A DNA stretch of 64,000 nt, from positions 806,001 through 870,000 of the forward strand of contig CAWCDW010000003.1 of NCBI GenBank assembly GCA_963794475.1. Reading direction: 5' to 3'. Positions 50,521 through 60,205 of this stretch are shown piece by piece. The translations under genes were made by a program, and so were the position numbers. The notes under the pieces are model-generated. The model did not search any database. It had not been told where the DNA came from and worked only from the letters and a program-made list of their open reading frames with translations. Source of the stretch: GAS188 sp963794475 (lineage in GTDB: Bacteria > Pseudomonadota > Alphaproteobacteria > Rhizobiales > Beijerinckiaceae). Each line of letters begins with the position of its first letter. Within the stretch, counting starts at the first letter, position 1.

Positions 50521-51855
50521 CTAGCTAATGCCTTTCGGGCGAGGCCCGCCGAGCGCCCAATCGAGGAGCTCGACCGTATGCACGACGGGAGGCGGCGCCG
50601 GCCCGCCGGCGCGCGCCCGGTCGGCGAAGCCCTTCGCGATCTGGGTGATGCAGCCGATGTTGCCGGTCGCCACGATATCGGGCTTCGTGCGCGCGATATG
50701 GCCGGTCTTGCGGTCGCGCAATTTTTCAGCGAGCTCCGGCTGGAGGATGTTGTAGACGCCGGCCGAGCCGCAGCAGATATGGCCTTCGGGCACGTCCTTC
50801 ACGTTGAAGCCCGCGGCGCGTAAAAGCTTCTTCGGTTCGTCGGTGATCTTCTGTCCGTGCTGCATCGAGCAAGCCGAATGATAAGCGAGGGTGAGGCCCA
50901 TTGGGCGGCCCGGCGCCGGCAAATCGAGGCTTGCCAGAAATTCGCTGATGTCTTTTGCGAGCGCCGATACCTTAGCGGCTTTCGCCGCGAGCCGCGCGTC
51001 ATCGCGGAACATGAAGCCGTAATCCTTGATCGTAGTGCCGCATCCCGAGGCCGTGATCACGATCGCGTCGAGCCCGCCCTTCTCGATCTCTCGGTGCCAG
51101 ACCTCGATGTTCCGCGCCGCAAAAGCGTGGGAGCTGGCTTCCTGGCCCATGTGATGCACGAGCGCGCCGCAGCAGCCCTCCCCTTCAGACAGCACGACCT
51201 CGACGCCGAGACGGTTGAGAAGACGGATCGTGGCTTCGTTGATCGAAGGATTGAGCACCGGCTGTACGCAGCCGTCGAGAAGCGCGACGCGCGCCTTGCG
51301 GGCATCCGTTGCCGGAAAGACGCGGGGCCGCGAGGCCGGTGCCTTGGGCGGAAGCGAGACGGGCGCCAGCTCGAGCATCGCGGCAAGGCGCGCCCCGAGG
51401 AAGGGAAGCGCGCCCACCACGCCCTTGAGCGGCTTTGCGAGCCGCGCGGCCGTGATCGCCGCCCGGAACCGCGCGCGATGCGGCAAGGTCGCGGCAAGGA
51501 CGGCGCGGAGGAGACGGTCGCTCAACGGCCGGCGATAGGTCTTTTCGATATAGGCGCGCGCATGGTCGACGAGGTGCATGTAGTGCACGCCCGAAGGGCA
51601 GGTCGTCATGCAGGAGAGGCAAGAGAGGCAGCGGTCGATATGCGTGACGACTTCCGGCGAGGCCGGCTTTTCGCCTTCGAGCATGTCCTTGATGAGGTAG
51701 ATGCGCCCGCGCGGCGAATCGAGCTCGTCGCCGAGAAGAAGATAAGTCGGGCAGGTGGCCGTGCAGAAACCGCAATGCACGCAGGAGCGCAAAATCTTTT
51801 CCGACGAGGCCATGGCCGGATCGGCGAGCTGGCCCGGGGTGAAGGTTGTTTGCAT
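50521..51855 (-). CDS. glcF: GlcF, glycolate oxidase iron-sulphur subunit
   Basis: Electron-transfer subunit of glycolate oxidase, 444 residues. Two 4Fe-4S motifs lie near the N-terminus (CVHCGFCTATCPTY and CLSCLSCMTTCPSGVHY), and the CCG domains appear as GEGCCGALVHHMG and HICCGSAGVYN. It starts 9 bp after glcE and ends the glcDEF operon. Confidence 0.95.
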   Translation of the reverse strand: MQTTFTPGQLADPAMASSEKILRSCVHCGFCTATCPTYLLLGDELDSPRGRIYLIKDMLEGEKPASPEVVTHIDRCLSCLSCMTTCPSGVHYMHLVDHARAYIEKTYRRPLSDRLLRAVLAATLPHRARFRAAITAARLAKPLKGVVGALPFLGARLAAMLELAPVSLPPKAPASRPRVFPATDARKARVALLDGCVQPVLNPSINEATIRLLNRLGVEVVLSEGEGCCGALVHHMGQEASSHAFAARNIEVWHREIEKGGLDAIVITASGCGTTIKDYGFMFRDDARLAAKAAKVSALAKDISEFLASLDLPAPGRPMGLTLAYHSACSMQHGQKITDEPKKLLRAAGFNVKDVPEGHICCGSAGVYNILQPELAEKLRDRKTGHIARTKPDIVATGNIGCITQIAKGFADRARAGGPAPPPVVHTVELLDWALGGPRPKGIS

Positions 51856-51864
51856 GGTTTTCCG

Positions 51865-53052
51865 TCACGCGCCCGCGTGAATGCGCCCGGGCTCGAGCAC
51901 GCCCGAAGGGTCGAAGCTCGTCTTGAGGGCGCGGGTGAGCTTCATCATCGCCTCGGGTTGAGGCTGGAACACGTCAACCGCCGCGCGCACGGCGTCCGGC
52001 GCGCGCACCAGGAGCGCGTGGCCGCCCGCCAACCTTGCGGCCTCATGCACGAGCGCCGCGCCGGCGTCACCCTCGGCTCCGCAAGAGAGCCAGACAAGGC
52101 CCCCGCCCCAATCGTAAAACCAGCGTGCCGAAAGCTTCGGCCCGAGCGTCTCGGTGAGCGCCGGAGCCTTCGTCGGCGCGACTGAGATGCGCCAGACCGC
52201 GGTGTCGCCCGGGGTGACGAGGAAGATCACGTCGCGCACCTCGCGCCAGAGCTTTTCGCTCGCTCGCGCATCGAGGACGTCGATCTTGCCGAAATCCCGC
52301 AGCGCTTCGGCGAGCGCCTTCACCCGATAGCTCACGGCGCTTTCGAAGCCCTCAAGCCGCAAGAGCGTGCGGGGCTTCGCCTCGCCGATGCCGGCGGGAA
52401 GATGCGCCGCCCCCGACACCTCGAAGGGCGAGCCGAGTCCGGCGGAGAGCGCCTCGCTGGCACGGCGATCGGAAAGCCCGTCGATGACGAGCGTCGCTTC
52501 CGTCTCCGGCAAGGGTACCAGCTTGAAGGTGACCTCGGTGAGGAAACCGAGCGTGCCGAAGGCGCCGGCCATGAGGCGCGTGAGGTCAAGCCCGGTGACG
52601 TTCTTCATCACCCGCCCGCCGGATTTCACCACCTCGCCCCGCCCGTTGACGAAACGCGCGCCGAGGAAGGAATCGCGGCAGGCGCCGGCCTTGATGCGGC
52701 GGGGGCCGGAAAGATTCGTGGCCGCGACGCCGCCGATCGTCGGCTCGCCCGCCGTGCCGAGAAGCGGGCGGTAGTCCATCGGCTCGAAGGGCAGCCGCTG
52801 GCGGTCTTCCGCGAGCTTGCGCTCGACCTCGGCAAGCGGCGTTCCGGCGCGCGCCGCGATCACGAGCTCGGCCGGTTCATGCAAGGTGATGCCGGTGATC
52901 GCGGCGCTCGAGAGCACGTCTTGCGTCTGGGTGAAGCGGCCGAGCCCGCGCTTCGTGCCGGATCCCGTGATCGACAGCGGCACGCGCCGCGCCGCGGCTT
53001 CGGCGATGACGGAAGCGGCTTCGGTTTCGCTTCGAGGCGCGTGGGTCGTCAT
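51865..53052 (-). CDS. glcE: GlcE, glycolate oxidase FAD-binding subunit
   Basis: Second flavin-domain subunit of glycolate oxidase, 395 residues. The PCMH-type FAD fold shows SITGSGTKRGLGRF, ARAGTPLAEVERKLAE, GGVAATNLSGPRRIKAGACRD and NVTGLDLTRLMAGAFGTLGFLTEVTFK. The ATG at 53052 gives MTTHAPRSETEA; the open frame upstream belongs to glcD. The subunit needs an intact glcD to function. Confidence 0.94.
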   Translation of the reverse strand: MTTHAPRSETEAASVIAEAAARRVPLSITGSGTKRGLGRFTQTQDVLSSAAITGITLHEPAELVIAARAGTPLAEVERKLAEDRQRLPFEPMDYRPLLGTAGEPTIGGVAATNLSGPRRIKAGACRDSFLGARFVNGRGEVVKSGGRVMKNVTGLDLTRLMAGAFGTLGFLTEVTFKLVPLPETEATLVIDGLSDRRASEALSAGLGSPFEVSGAAHLPAGIGEAKPRTLLRLEGFESAVSYRVKALAEALRDFGKIDVLDARASEKLWREVRDVIFLVTPGDTAVWRISVAPTKAPALTETLGPKLSARWFYDWGGGLVWLSCGAEGDAGAALVHEAARLAGGHALLVRAPDAVRAAVDVFQPQPEAMMKLTRALKTSFDPSGVLEPGRIHAGA

Positions 53053-53096
53053 CTGCGATTCACCCGCCTCAGCGCCGCATCGAGGTCGGAACGGGT

Positions 53097-54529
53097 TTAG
53101 GCCCGGCCATCGAGCGGAAACACCTTCGCCGGATTCAAGAGCCAGGCCGGGTCGAAGGCCTGCACGCACGCGCATCTGCTGATCGAGATCGATCTTGGAG
53201 AATTGGCAACCCATGAGGTCGCGCTTCTCGATGCCGACGCCGTGCTCGCCGGTGAGGCAGCCGCCGGCCTCGACGCAAAGCTTGAGGATATCGGCGCCAG
53301 CCTCCTCGGCCTTGCGCTGCTCCGCGGGGTCGTTGACGTTGTAGAGGATCAAGCGGGTGCATATTGCCGTCGCCCGCATGAAAGACGTTGGCGACGCGCA
53401 AGCCATGGCTCGCCACGATCTCCGCGGTGCGGCGCAAGCACGTAAGGAAGCTGCCCGGTCGGCACGGTGCCGTCCATGCAGATGTAATCGGCGACGCGGC
53501 CCGTGGCGCCGAAGGCCGATTTGCGGCCTTTCCAGATGAGCGCCGTCTCCATCGCCGATTTGCTTTCCTTGATCACCGTCACGCCGTGCCGCTTGGCGAT
53601 GGCGATGATCTTGCCGAGCTCCGCCTCCATCTCGGCTTCCGAGCCTTCGACCTCGATGATCAGCATGGCCTCGACATCGAGCGGATAGCCCGCATGCGCG
53701 AAATCCTCGCAGATCTTGATCGCGGGCGCGTCCATGAACTCCATGGCGACCGGGATGATGCCCGCCCCGATGATGGCGGCGACCGCCTCGCCCGCGGCCT
53801 CGCTCGAGGAGAAGCCGAACAGAACCGGTCGCGCGCCCTCGGCGGCGCGCAGGATGCGCACCGTCGCCTCGGTCACGATGCCGAGCTGGCCCTCGGCGCC
53901 GCAAACGAGCGCGAGGAGATCGAGCCCGGCGCATCGAGCGCCGCGCCGCCGAGATCGACGATCGTGCCGTCGACGAGGACGAGGCGAACGCCGAGGAGAT
54001 TGTTGGTGGTGACGCCGTATTTCAGGCAATGGGCGCCGCCCGAATTCATGCCGATGTTGCCGCCGATGCTGCAGGCGAGCTGCGAGGAGGGGTCTGGCGC
54101 ATAGAAGAAGCTTTCATGCGCCACCGCGCTCGAGATGGCGAGGTTGGTGACGCCGGCCTCGACCCGCGCCACGCGGTTGGCGAAATCGACCTCGAGCACG
54201 CGATTCATCTTGGCGACGCAGACGACGACCGAATCCTCTTGCGGGATGGCGCCGCCCGAAAGCGAGGTGCCCGCGCCGCGCGGCGTCACCGGCACGCCTT
54301 GCGCATTGAGATAGGCCATCACGGCCGAGACCTCCTCGGTGGTGCGCGGCAGCACGACGGCGAGCGGCACTCGTCGGTAGGCGGTGAGCGCGTCGGTCTC
54401 GAAGGCCCGGCGCTCGTCGAGCTTGTCGATCACGCAATTGGCAGGCAACACGCCGCGAAGACCGGCGACGATGGCGTCGCGCCGAGCGAGGATATTCCGA
54501 TCGGGCGCCGGGAACGCGATCTCGGACAT
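53097..54529 (-). pseudogene. glcD: GlcD, glycolate oxidase catalytic subunit, broken by several frameshifts
   Basis: FAD subunit that oxidises glycolate to glyoxylate. The first third reads cleanly from ATG 54529 through PRGAGTSLSGGAIP and CSIGGNIGMNSGGAHCLKYG. A one-base loss near 53935 shifts it to DLLALVCGAEGQLGIVTEA. Further shifts near 53435 (AEIVASHGLRVANVFHAGDG), 53355 (LILYNVNDPAEQRKAEEAG) and 53167 are needed to reach the end AFDPAWLLNPAKVFPLDGRA at 53097. At least four indels are inferred, with no stop codons in the correct frames. glcE and glcF downstream are intact. Confidence 0.85.
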
Positions 54530-54658
54530 GGCCTCCTCCCCGGATTCCTCGATGGTCTCTCGGCGAGGTCAATGGACTCGCCGCCCAATGAGTTTAGCAG
54601 CCTGGGGCCTCGCACTCAAAGCGCATATGGGCGCATATCATCTTCCACGGCGAAAGCT

Positions 54659-55285
54659 TCATCGCGGCAACGCGGCTTTCACGAGCGCGGCGGCATCCGC
54701 GCTCGCCCAATCGGCCGGGCCGTTGATGACGCCGAGCGCGCAGCCGTCGGCGCCCACGAGCACCGAGACCGGCAGGCCCTCGACGCGCGTCGAGGCCTTC
54801 AGATCCTGGAAGACATTCACCGATTGATCGTAGAAATAGTCGAGGTGCTTGACGCCGATCTCTTGCAGGAAGGCGCGCGGCTTGTCGGGATTGCGTTGAT
54901 CGACGTTGATGGGAATGACCTCGAATTTCTCCGGGTCGACCGCGCCCGCGAGCTTGTCGAGCGCCGGCATCTCCTGACGGCACGGGATGCACCAAGTGGC
55001 CCAAATGTTGACGAGCACGGTCTTGCCCTTGAAATCGGCGAGCTTCTTCGGGGCGCCGCCGTCGGCGAAGAACACGAGGTTCGGCGCGGGCGCGGGGTCG
55101 CCGACGATCTGAAGCGCCGCGACCTCGCCCGTGGCGAGCGGCTTCAGACGCTCGGCCGTCTGGCGCGCCGCCACGCAGGCGCTGTTGCCGGGAGCGCCTC
55201 GCGTCGCGTAGAACCCGCCGGCGGCGAGGAGGCCCATTCCCGCAAGCGCCAGGATGGCCAATCGTCGCGCGTTGTTCGTCTTCAT
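54659..55285 (-). CDS. TlpA-family thiol:disulphide reductase
   Basis: Membrane-anchored periplasmic thioredoxin-like protein of 208 residues. The N-terminal anchor is LAILALAGMGLLAAGGFYATR and the active site is NIWATWCIPCRQEMP (CxxC). It probably supports cytochrome maturation. ATG at 55285 was chosen; two upstream in-frame codons are possible. It is divergent from argH, an arrangement common in Rhizobiales. Confidence 0.92.
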   Translation of the reverse strand: MKTNNARRLAILALAGMGLLAAGGFYATRGAPGNSACVAARQTAERLKPLATGEVAALQIVGDPAPAPNLVFFADGGAPKKLADFKGKTVLVNIWATWCIPCRQEMPALDKLAGAVDPEKFEVIPINVDQRNPDKPRAFLQEIGVKHLDYFYDQSVNVFQDLKASTRVEGLPVSVLVGADGCALGVINGPADWASADAAALVKAALPR

Positions 55286-55377
55286 GGCGATCATTCCGAT
55301 TCCGACGGGCAAGCCTCACGGCCGCGTGCCCTGGTCCTTCACTCTTTGCCGAATTGCCTTAGCTCAAGGATCACGAC

Positions 55378-56778
55378 ATGGCCAACCGCATGTGGGGGGG
55401 ACGCTTCGGTCAAGGCCCCGACGCGATCATGGAGGAGATCAACGCCTCCATCGATTTCGACAAGGCCTTGTGGCGCCAGGACATCGCCGGCTCCAAGGCC
55501 CATGCCGCCATGCTCGCCAAGCAAGGCATCATCACGGCGAAGGACGCCAAGGCCATCGCGCGCGGCTTGGACAAGGTCGCGGGCGAAATCGAGGCGGGGA
55601 CCTTTAAATTCTCGCGCGCGCTCGAGGACATCCACATGAATGTCGAGAGCCGGCTCGCCGAGCTCATCGGGCCTGCTGCCGGACGCCTCCACACGGCGCG
55701 CTCGCGCAACGATCAGGTCGCGCTCGACATGAAGCTCTGGGTGCGCGACACGATCGATGCGCTCGACGAGGCGCTCGCCGATTTGCAGCGCGCGCTTGCC
55801 GAAAAGGCGCTCGCCGAGGCCGCGACCGTCATGCCCGGCTTCACCCATCTGCAATCGGCGCAGCCGGTGACCTTCGGCCATCACCTCCTTGCCTATGTGG
55901 AGATGCTCGGGCGCGATCGCGGGCGTTTCGCCGATGCGCGAAGGCGCTTGAACGAATCCCCGCTCGGCGCGGCGGCGCTCGCCGGCACCTCCTTCCCGAT
56001 CGACCGGGAAATGACCGCGAAGGCGCTCGGCTTCGACAGGTCGACGGCGAATTCTCTCGATTCGGTCGCCGACCGCGATTTCATCCTCGAGACACTCGCG
56101 GCCGCCTCGATCTGCGCCGTGCATCTTTCCCGTTTCGCCGAGGAGATCGTGATCTGGACCTCGGCGCAATTCGGCTTCGTGAGGCTTTCGGACGCCTTCT
56201 CCACCGGCTCTTCGATCATGCCGCAAAAGCGCAACCCGGACGCCGCCGAGCTCGTGCGCGGCAAGACGGGGCGCGTCATCGGCGCGCTCACCGCGATGCT
56301 GGTGATGCTCAAAGGGTTGCCCATGGCCTATGGCAAGGACATGCAGGAGGACAAGGAGGGCACCTTCGACGCGCTCTCGAGCTTGAGCCTTTGCGTCGCG
56401 GCCGTGGCCGGCATGGTGCGCGACATGACGCCCGATGCCGCGCGCATGAAGCGCGCCGCGGGCGCCGGCCACGCGACCGCGACCGACCTCGCCGATTGGC
56501 TGGTGCGCAATCTCGGCCTTCCGTTTCGCGAGGCGCATCACGTCACCGGGCGCATCGTGTCGTTCGCGGACCAAAAAGGCGTGAGCCTCGACGCCTTGCC
56601 GCTCGCCGAGATGCGATCGGTCGAGCCGCGCATCAGCGCCGGTGTGTTCTCGGTGCTCTCGGTCGAGCGCTCGGTCGAAAGCCGCAAGAGCCAGGGCGGC
56701 ACCGCGCCGAGCGGAGTGCGCAAGGAGGCGAGGCGCTGGCTCAAGCGGCTCGGCAAGGCAAGCGCGGGCGCGGCGTGA
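55378..56778 (+). CDS. argH: ArgH, argininosuccinate lyase
   Basis: Last step of arginine biosynthesis, releasing fumarate. The 466-residue protein has MWGGRFGQGPDAIMEEINAS at the N-terminus, ARSRNDQVALD, TPGFTHLQ-like MPGFTHLQSAQPVTFGHH and the superfamily signature TGSSIMPQKRNPDAAEL with the catalytic Ser. It is typical throughout. Confidence 0.96.
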   Translation: MANRMWGGRFGQGPDAIMEEINASIDFDKALWRQDIAGSKAHAAMLAKQGIITAKDAKAIARGLDKVAGEIEAGTFKFSRALEDIHMNVESRLAELIGPAAGRLHTARSRNDQVALDMKLWVRDTIDALDEALADLQRALAEKALAEAATVMPGFTHLQSAQPVTFGHHLLAYVEMLGRDRGRFADARRRLNESPLGAAALAGTSFPIDREMTAKALGFDRSTANSLDSVADRDFILETLAAASICAVHLSRFAEEIVIWTSAQFGFVRLSDAFSTGSSIMPQKRNPDAAELVRGKTGRVIGALTAMLVMLKGLPMAYGKDMQEDKEGTFDALSSLSLCVAAVAGMVRDMTPDAARMKRAAGAGHATATDLADWLVRNLGLPFREAHHVTGRIVSFADQKGVSLDALPLAEMRSVEPRISAGVFSVLSVERSVESRKSQGGTAPSGVRKEARRWLKRLGKASAGAA

Positions 56779-56899
56779 TGGCACGGATGCCGACCGGCGC
56801 GCTTTTTACTCGCGCGGCGCTCTCAGTCATGATAGGCGCCGGGAACTTGCTTTGCCGGCCGATCGGCGGGAAGCCGGATCGCGCCCAGGGAGTGTTGCG

Positions 56900-57211
56900 G
56901 TGAAGGGCGTTGACGCACGACATCTCAATCGGCTCACGGTCGTGATGCTCGTCGCGTTCGCGGCGGCTTCCTGCGGCCGCAAAGGCGCGCTCGAGCCGCC
57001 GCCGAATGCGAGCGTCACGCCGAAGACGAGCGCGGCGGCAGCCGCGGCTGACGCCGCTCAAACGAACGGTGCCGAGGTGGCCGCCAACGGCACCGAGCAG
57101 GCGCCCGATGCCACGGCGCCCTCGAGCAGCGTCTCGGCCTTCCGCGGCAAGAAGCCCCCGCCGGTCCGCCCGCCGAAGACGCCGTTCATCCTCGATCCGC
57201 TCCTCGAATAG
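56900..57211 (+). CDS. LptM-like small outer-membrane lipoprotein
   Basis: Protein of 103 residues with a lipoprotein signal: LTVVMLVAFAAASC gives a lipobox ending at Cys25, followed by GRKGALEPPP, which is characteristic of the LptM (YifL-like) family. The rest is Ala/Pro-rich and ends KTPFILDPLLE. GTG at 56900 with a GGGAG site is the start. In related genomes this gene sits between argH and lysA; lysA is absent here. Confidence 0.85.
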   Translation: MKGVDARHLNRLTVVMLVAFAAASCGRKGALEPPPNASVTPKTSAAAAAADAAQTNGAEVAANGTEQAPDATAPSSSVSAFRGKKPPPVRPPKTPFILDPLLE

Positions 57212-57215
57212 AGCG

Positions 57216-57893
57216 TCAGGCGAGGAGCTTCGCGAAATCCTGGCGTCCCTGCGGCGTGAAATGAACGATGCGGCCGTTCTTCTCGCGCCGCGCCCAACCT
57301 TTCTCGAAGAGCTTCCCCAAGAGCTGGGAGCCCAGCGCTCCGGCGATGTGGTAGCGCCTTTCGCTCCAATCGAGGCAGACGCGGCATAAAGGGCGGCGCC
57401 CGTGCTCGAGCGCCGCGACATCGATGCCGAAACCGGAAAAGAAGGCGCGGCCAGCCTTGGTGACATGCACATCGCGGTCATGCCCCGCCACCAAGCCTTT
57501 GGCGCAAAGGCGATCGAAGGCAAAGACGCCCATGTCGCCGGCGAGATGGTCATAACAGACGCGGGCCTGTCGCAGTGCCGGATCCTTCGGGCCCGGCTGC
57601 GTGCGCAAATGCCCGGTCCTCGCGGCGAGCCCCATCAAGCCTTCCAGCACCTCGGCCACATCCTCGCCCGAGAGCCGGAAATAGCGGTGACGCCCCTGTT
57701 TCTCGACGCGCAGGAGGCGCGCGGCCTCGAGGCGAGCGAGATGGCCGCTCGTCGTCTGCATGGTGACGCCGGCCTCGTGCGCGAGCTCGGTCGCCGTCAA
57801 GGCGCGGCCGTCCATCAGCGCGGTGAGCATATTGGCGCGCGCCGGATCTCCGAGAAGCGCGGCGACCGCCGCAAGATTGGGACCTTCTTTCAT
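57216..57893 (-). CDS. ArsR-family transcriptional regulator
   Basis: Winged-helix regulator of 225 residues. The helix-turn-helix is LTATELAHEAGVTMQTTSGHLARLEAARLLRVEKQGRHRYFRL (about 38-80). A C-terminal extension of about 120 residues holds CRVCLDW, whose cysteines could sense metal or redox. The ATG at 57893 was chosen over an upstream frame because it gives the family start MKEGPNLAAVAALLGDPAR. It is divergent from a flavin reductase gene that it probably controls. Confidence 0.88.
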   Translation of the reverse strand: MKEGPNLAAVAALLGDPARANMLTALMDGRALTATELAHEAGVTMQTTSGHLARLEAARLLRVEKQGRHRYFRLSGEDVAEVLEGLMGLAARTGHLRTQPGPKDPALRQARVCYDHLAGDMGVFAFDRLCAKGLVAGHDRDVHVTKAGRAFFSGFGIDVAALEHGRRPLCRVCLDWSERRYHIAGALGSQLLGKLFEKGWARREKNGRIVHFTPQGRQDFAKLLA

Positions 57894-57895
57894 AG

Positions 57896-57911
57896 TTCGG
57901 TTATAGCCGAA
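57896..57911. promoter_or_regulatory. Palindromic operator between the ArsR gene and the flavin reductase gene
   Basis: TTCGG-N6-CCGAA lies just upstream of the arsR start codon and 64 bp before the divergent gene. Its position suits autoregulation and control of the flavin reductase. Confidence 0.5.
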
Positions 57912-57974
57912 GCATGGGGGCGCGGCAAGCCCCATATTCGATCGGGAAGACAAGATGACGCGAGGAGAAGTCAA

Positions 57975-58880
57975 ATGGATTGCCTGGCCGAATGGCGTAA
58001 ACCCGAAACGCGCGAGGCGGTGACGATCAGGCCGAGCATTCTGTATTTCGGCACGCCGGTCGTCCTCATCACCACGATGAATCCGGACGCGACCGTCAAC
58101 ATCTCGCCGATGTCGTCGGCCTGGGCGCTGGGCGACCGCGTCGTGCTCGGCTGCACGGCGAGCGGCCAGGGCATCGCGAATCTGCGCCGCCAGAAGGAGT
58201 GCGTGCTGAACTTCCCGTCACCCGAATTGTGGCGCAACGTCGAGCGCATCGCGCGCGCCACGGGACGGCGCGATGTTCCCGCGGAGAAGGCCGCCATCGG
58301 CTACGAATATGTGGCGGATAAATTTGCGCTCGCGGAGCTTACGCAGACACCTTCGGAGACCATCCGGCCACCGCGCATCGCCGAATGCCCACTGCAATTC
58401 GAGGCCGAGCTCATCGAGGCGCGCGCCTCCAACGGCCCTGCCGGCGAACCCGCCTTCTACATCGCCGAGACGCGTGTGAAGCGCGTGCACGCGCATCGTG
58501 AGATCGTCGTGGACGGCACGAACCACGTGGACCCAAAGCGCTGGGAGCCGCTGCTTTACGTCTTCCGCCATTATTTCGGCACGGGCGCCGATCTCGGGAA
58601 GACGTTCAAGGCGCAGAACTTGAGGCGCAAGGGGCGAGTCTCGGCGACATCGATGCGCCGCTATTTGAATAGCATGTTGAAATGGTATTCTCGGCGCCCA
58701 TCTGCCGCCCCTGCGATAGATGGCATAGATGATCAACGGTGTCGAGGGGGACAAACCCCGGCGCGGGCCGAGAAAAGATCAAAGAGGCGGCGCGATTTGC
58801 TTGATTGCAAATGTTTCGCGGAATACTCTGCACGAAGTTCTGGTAATCGCGGCCTTCCCGGACGCTCACGCGGCCCGTGA
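57975..58880 (+). CDS. Flavin reductase-like protein with an aberrant C-terminal tail
   Basis: FMN-binding split-barrel protein of the flavin reductase family. The first about 215 residues are typical: RPSILYFGTPVVLITTMNPDATVNISPMSSAW, then CVLNFPSPELW and the end KTFKAQNLRRKG. The frame then runs on for about 85 residues of Arg/Ser-rich sequence without family character, overlapping a truncated proline dehydrogenase gene on the other strand. The extension was probably gained when the downstream DNA was rearranged and the natural stop lost. ATG at 57975. Confidence 0.82.
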   Translation: MDCLAEWRKPETREAVTIRPSILYFGTPVVLITTMNPDATVNISPMSSAWALGDRVVLGCTASGQGIANLRRQKECVLNFPSPELWRNVERIARATGRRDVPAEKAAIGYEYVADKFALAELTQTPSETIRPPRIAECPLQFEAELIEARASNGPAGEPAFYIAETRVKRVHAHREIVVDGTNHVDPKRWEPLLYVFRHYFGTGADLGKTFKAQNLRRKGRVSATSMRRYLNSMLKWYSRRPSAAPAIDGIDDQRCRGGQTPARAEKRSKRRRDLLDCKCFAEYSARSSGNRGLPGRSRGP

Positions 58881-59257
58881 ACGGCTTCGGTGATCGTGAA
58901 GGCATTGAGTCGGACCTTGGCGGGATCGAGGCTGTGCCCGATCTGCGTGAGGTCGACGGAGACATGGACGTCGAGCCCGGCCTGCCCAAGGAGAGTGGCG
59001 ACGGCGAGCTTAGCGGAGACATTTTCTGCGACAAGATCCGCACTATCCACGTATTCACCGAGGTAAAACAGCGATCCACGGATTGAGTGCTTTGCATAGA
59101 GACCAGCGGCGCAAGCGACCGCCTCTTCCGCTGTGGCGCCCGCGACAAAGCGGGAGGCGAGCAGCGAAGCGCCACCCCATCGCTGCTGCATCGTCTCCTT
59201 CACAGCCTGCGACCGCGCAAGCGCGATCATACCTGATTGCCACGTGCGACGGATCAT
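58733..59257 (-). pseudogene. Truncated proline dehydrogenase
   Basis: The N-terminal 120 or so residues match monofunctional proline dehydrogenases: ASRFVAGATAEEAVACAAGL, then SLFYLGEYVDSADLVAENVS and GLDVHVSVDLTQIGHSLDP. After RLNAFTITEAV the sequence loses the family pattern and ends at 58733, so about 60% of the barrel domain is missing. The stump overlaps the abnormal tail of the flavin reductase gene. The rplK gene expected downstream of nusG is replaced by this fragment. Confidence 0.65.
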
Positions 59258-59332
59258 CGTGATTGGCTAATGAAGGAATTGACGCTTTGCTGAGTTGAAA
59301 GGGATCACGATCCCCCGATCACCGCCGACCGG

Positions 59333-59863
59333 TCACAGCTTCTCGACCTGCCCGTATTCGAGCTCGACCGGCGTCGGGCGGCCGAAGATCGACACCGCGA
59401 CCTTGAGGCGGGCGCGAATCTCGTCGATCTCCTCGACGGTGCCGTTGAAGGTGGCGAAGGGGCCGTCAGAGACCCGCACCTGCTCGCCGATGTCGAAATG
59501 CACCGAGGGTTTCGGGCGCTCGACGCCCTCTTGCACCTGGCCCTTGATCTGCATCGCCTCGCGCTCCGAGATCGGATGCGGCTTCTTGTCGGCGCCGAGG
59601 AAGCCCGTCACCTTCGGCACATTCTTGATCAGGTGGAAGACATCATCCGTGAGCTCGCATTTCACGAGCACATAGCCGGGAAAGAACTTGCGCTCGGCAT
59701 CGACCTTCTTGCCGCGCCTCACCTCGACGACCTTCTCCATCGGCACGAGGATTTCCTCGAACTTGTCGGAAAGCCCCCGTTGCGCCGCCTGATCCTTGAT
59801 CGACTGGGCGACCTTGTTCTCGAAGTTCGAATAGGCGTGAACGATATACCAATGCGCCGCCAT
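59333..59863 (-). CDS. nusG: NusG, transcription elongation/antitermination factor
   Basis: Couples RNA polymerase to ribosome and Rho. The 176-residue protein has WYIVHAYSNFENKVAQSI (NGN domain), FFPGYVLVKCELTDDVFHLI and the KOW domain (GEQVRVSDGPFATFNGTVEEID). It lies 4 bp after secE. rplK, the usual next gene, is absent. Confidence 0.96.
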   Translation of the reverse strand: MAAHWYIVHAYSNFENKVAQSIKDQAAQRGLSDKFEEILVPMEKVVEVRRGKKVDAERKFFPGYVLVKCELTDDVFHLIKNVPKVTGFLGADKKPHPISEREAMQIKGQVQEGVERPKPSVHFDIGEQVRVSDGPFATFNGTVEEIDEIRARLKVAVSIFGRPTPVELEYGQVEKL

Positions 59864-59867
59864 GGCT

Positions 59868-60059
59868 TTAGCGTCCGATCCCTAAAATGAGGCCGACGAA
59901 CAGGCGCAACACCTGGTCGGCGAGGAAGAAGAAGGCCGAGGCCGCAAGCACCATCACGAAGACGCCGCCCGTGGTCACGAGCGTTTCCTTGCGCGTCGGC
60001 CAGGTGACCTTGGCGCCTTCGGCACGGACCTCTTGCAGGAATTGAACCGGGTTTTCCAT
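59868..60059 (-). CDS. secE: SecE, preprotein translocase subunit
   Basis: Small translocon subunit of 63 residues with one membrane helix (FVMVLAASAFFFLADQVLRLFVG) after the conserved FLQEVRAEGAKVTWPTRKET. It has its own promoter at 60169-60197 and is followed by nusG. Confidence 0.95.
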   Translation of the reverse strand: MENPVQFLQEVRAEGAKVTWPTRKETLVTTGGVFVMVLAASAFFFLADQVLRLFVGLILGIGR

Positions 60060-60168
60060 CTCGCGATCCTTCGGGCGCGGTCCTCGCTGGGCGCTTGACC
60101 GCCAGGATGAGGCCCGCCCAAAACGAACGGGGCGCGGGACCTCGTGGCCGCGCGCCGCCTTGGGCCCT

Positions 60169-60197
60169 TATATATCGAGGTCCGACCGCTTCGCCAA
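60169..60197 (-). promoter_or_regulatory. secE-nusG promoter
   Basis: On the minus strand TTGGCG (60197-60192), a 17-bp spacer and TATATA (60174-60169) form a strong promoter 110 bp before secE. Confidence 0.7.
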
Positions 60198-60205
60198 GGG
60201 GGAGG

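Noticed and set aside
54029..55639. 536-codon open frame opposite glcD and tlpA
   Set aside because: It is antisense to well-supported genes and is Arg/His-rich without any domain, a by-product of high GC.
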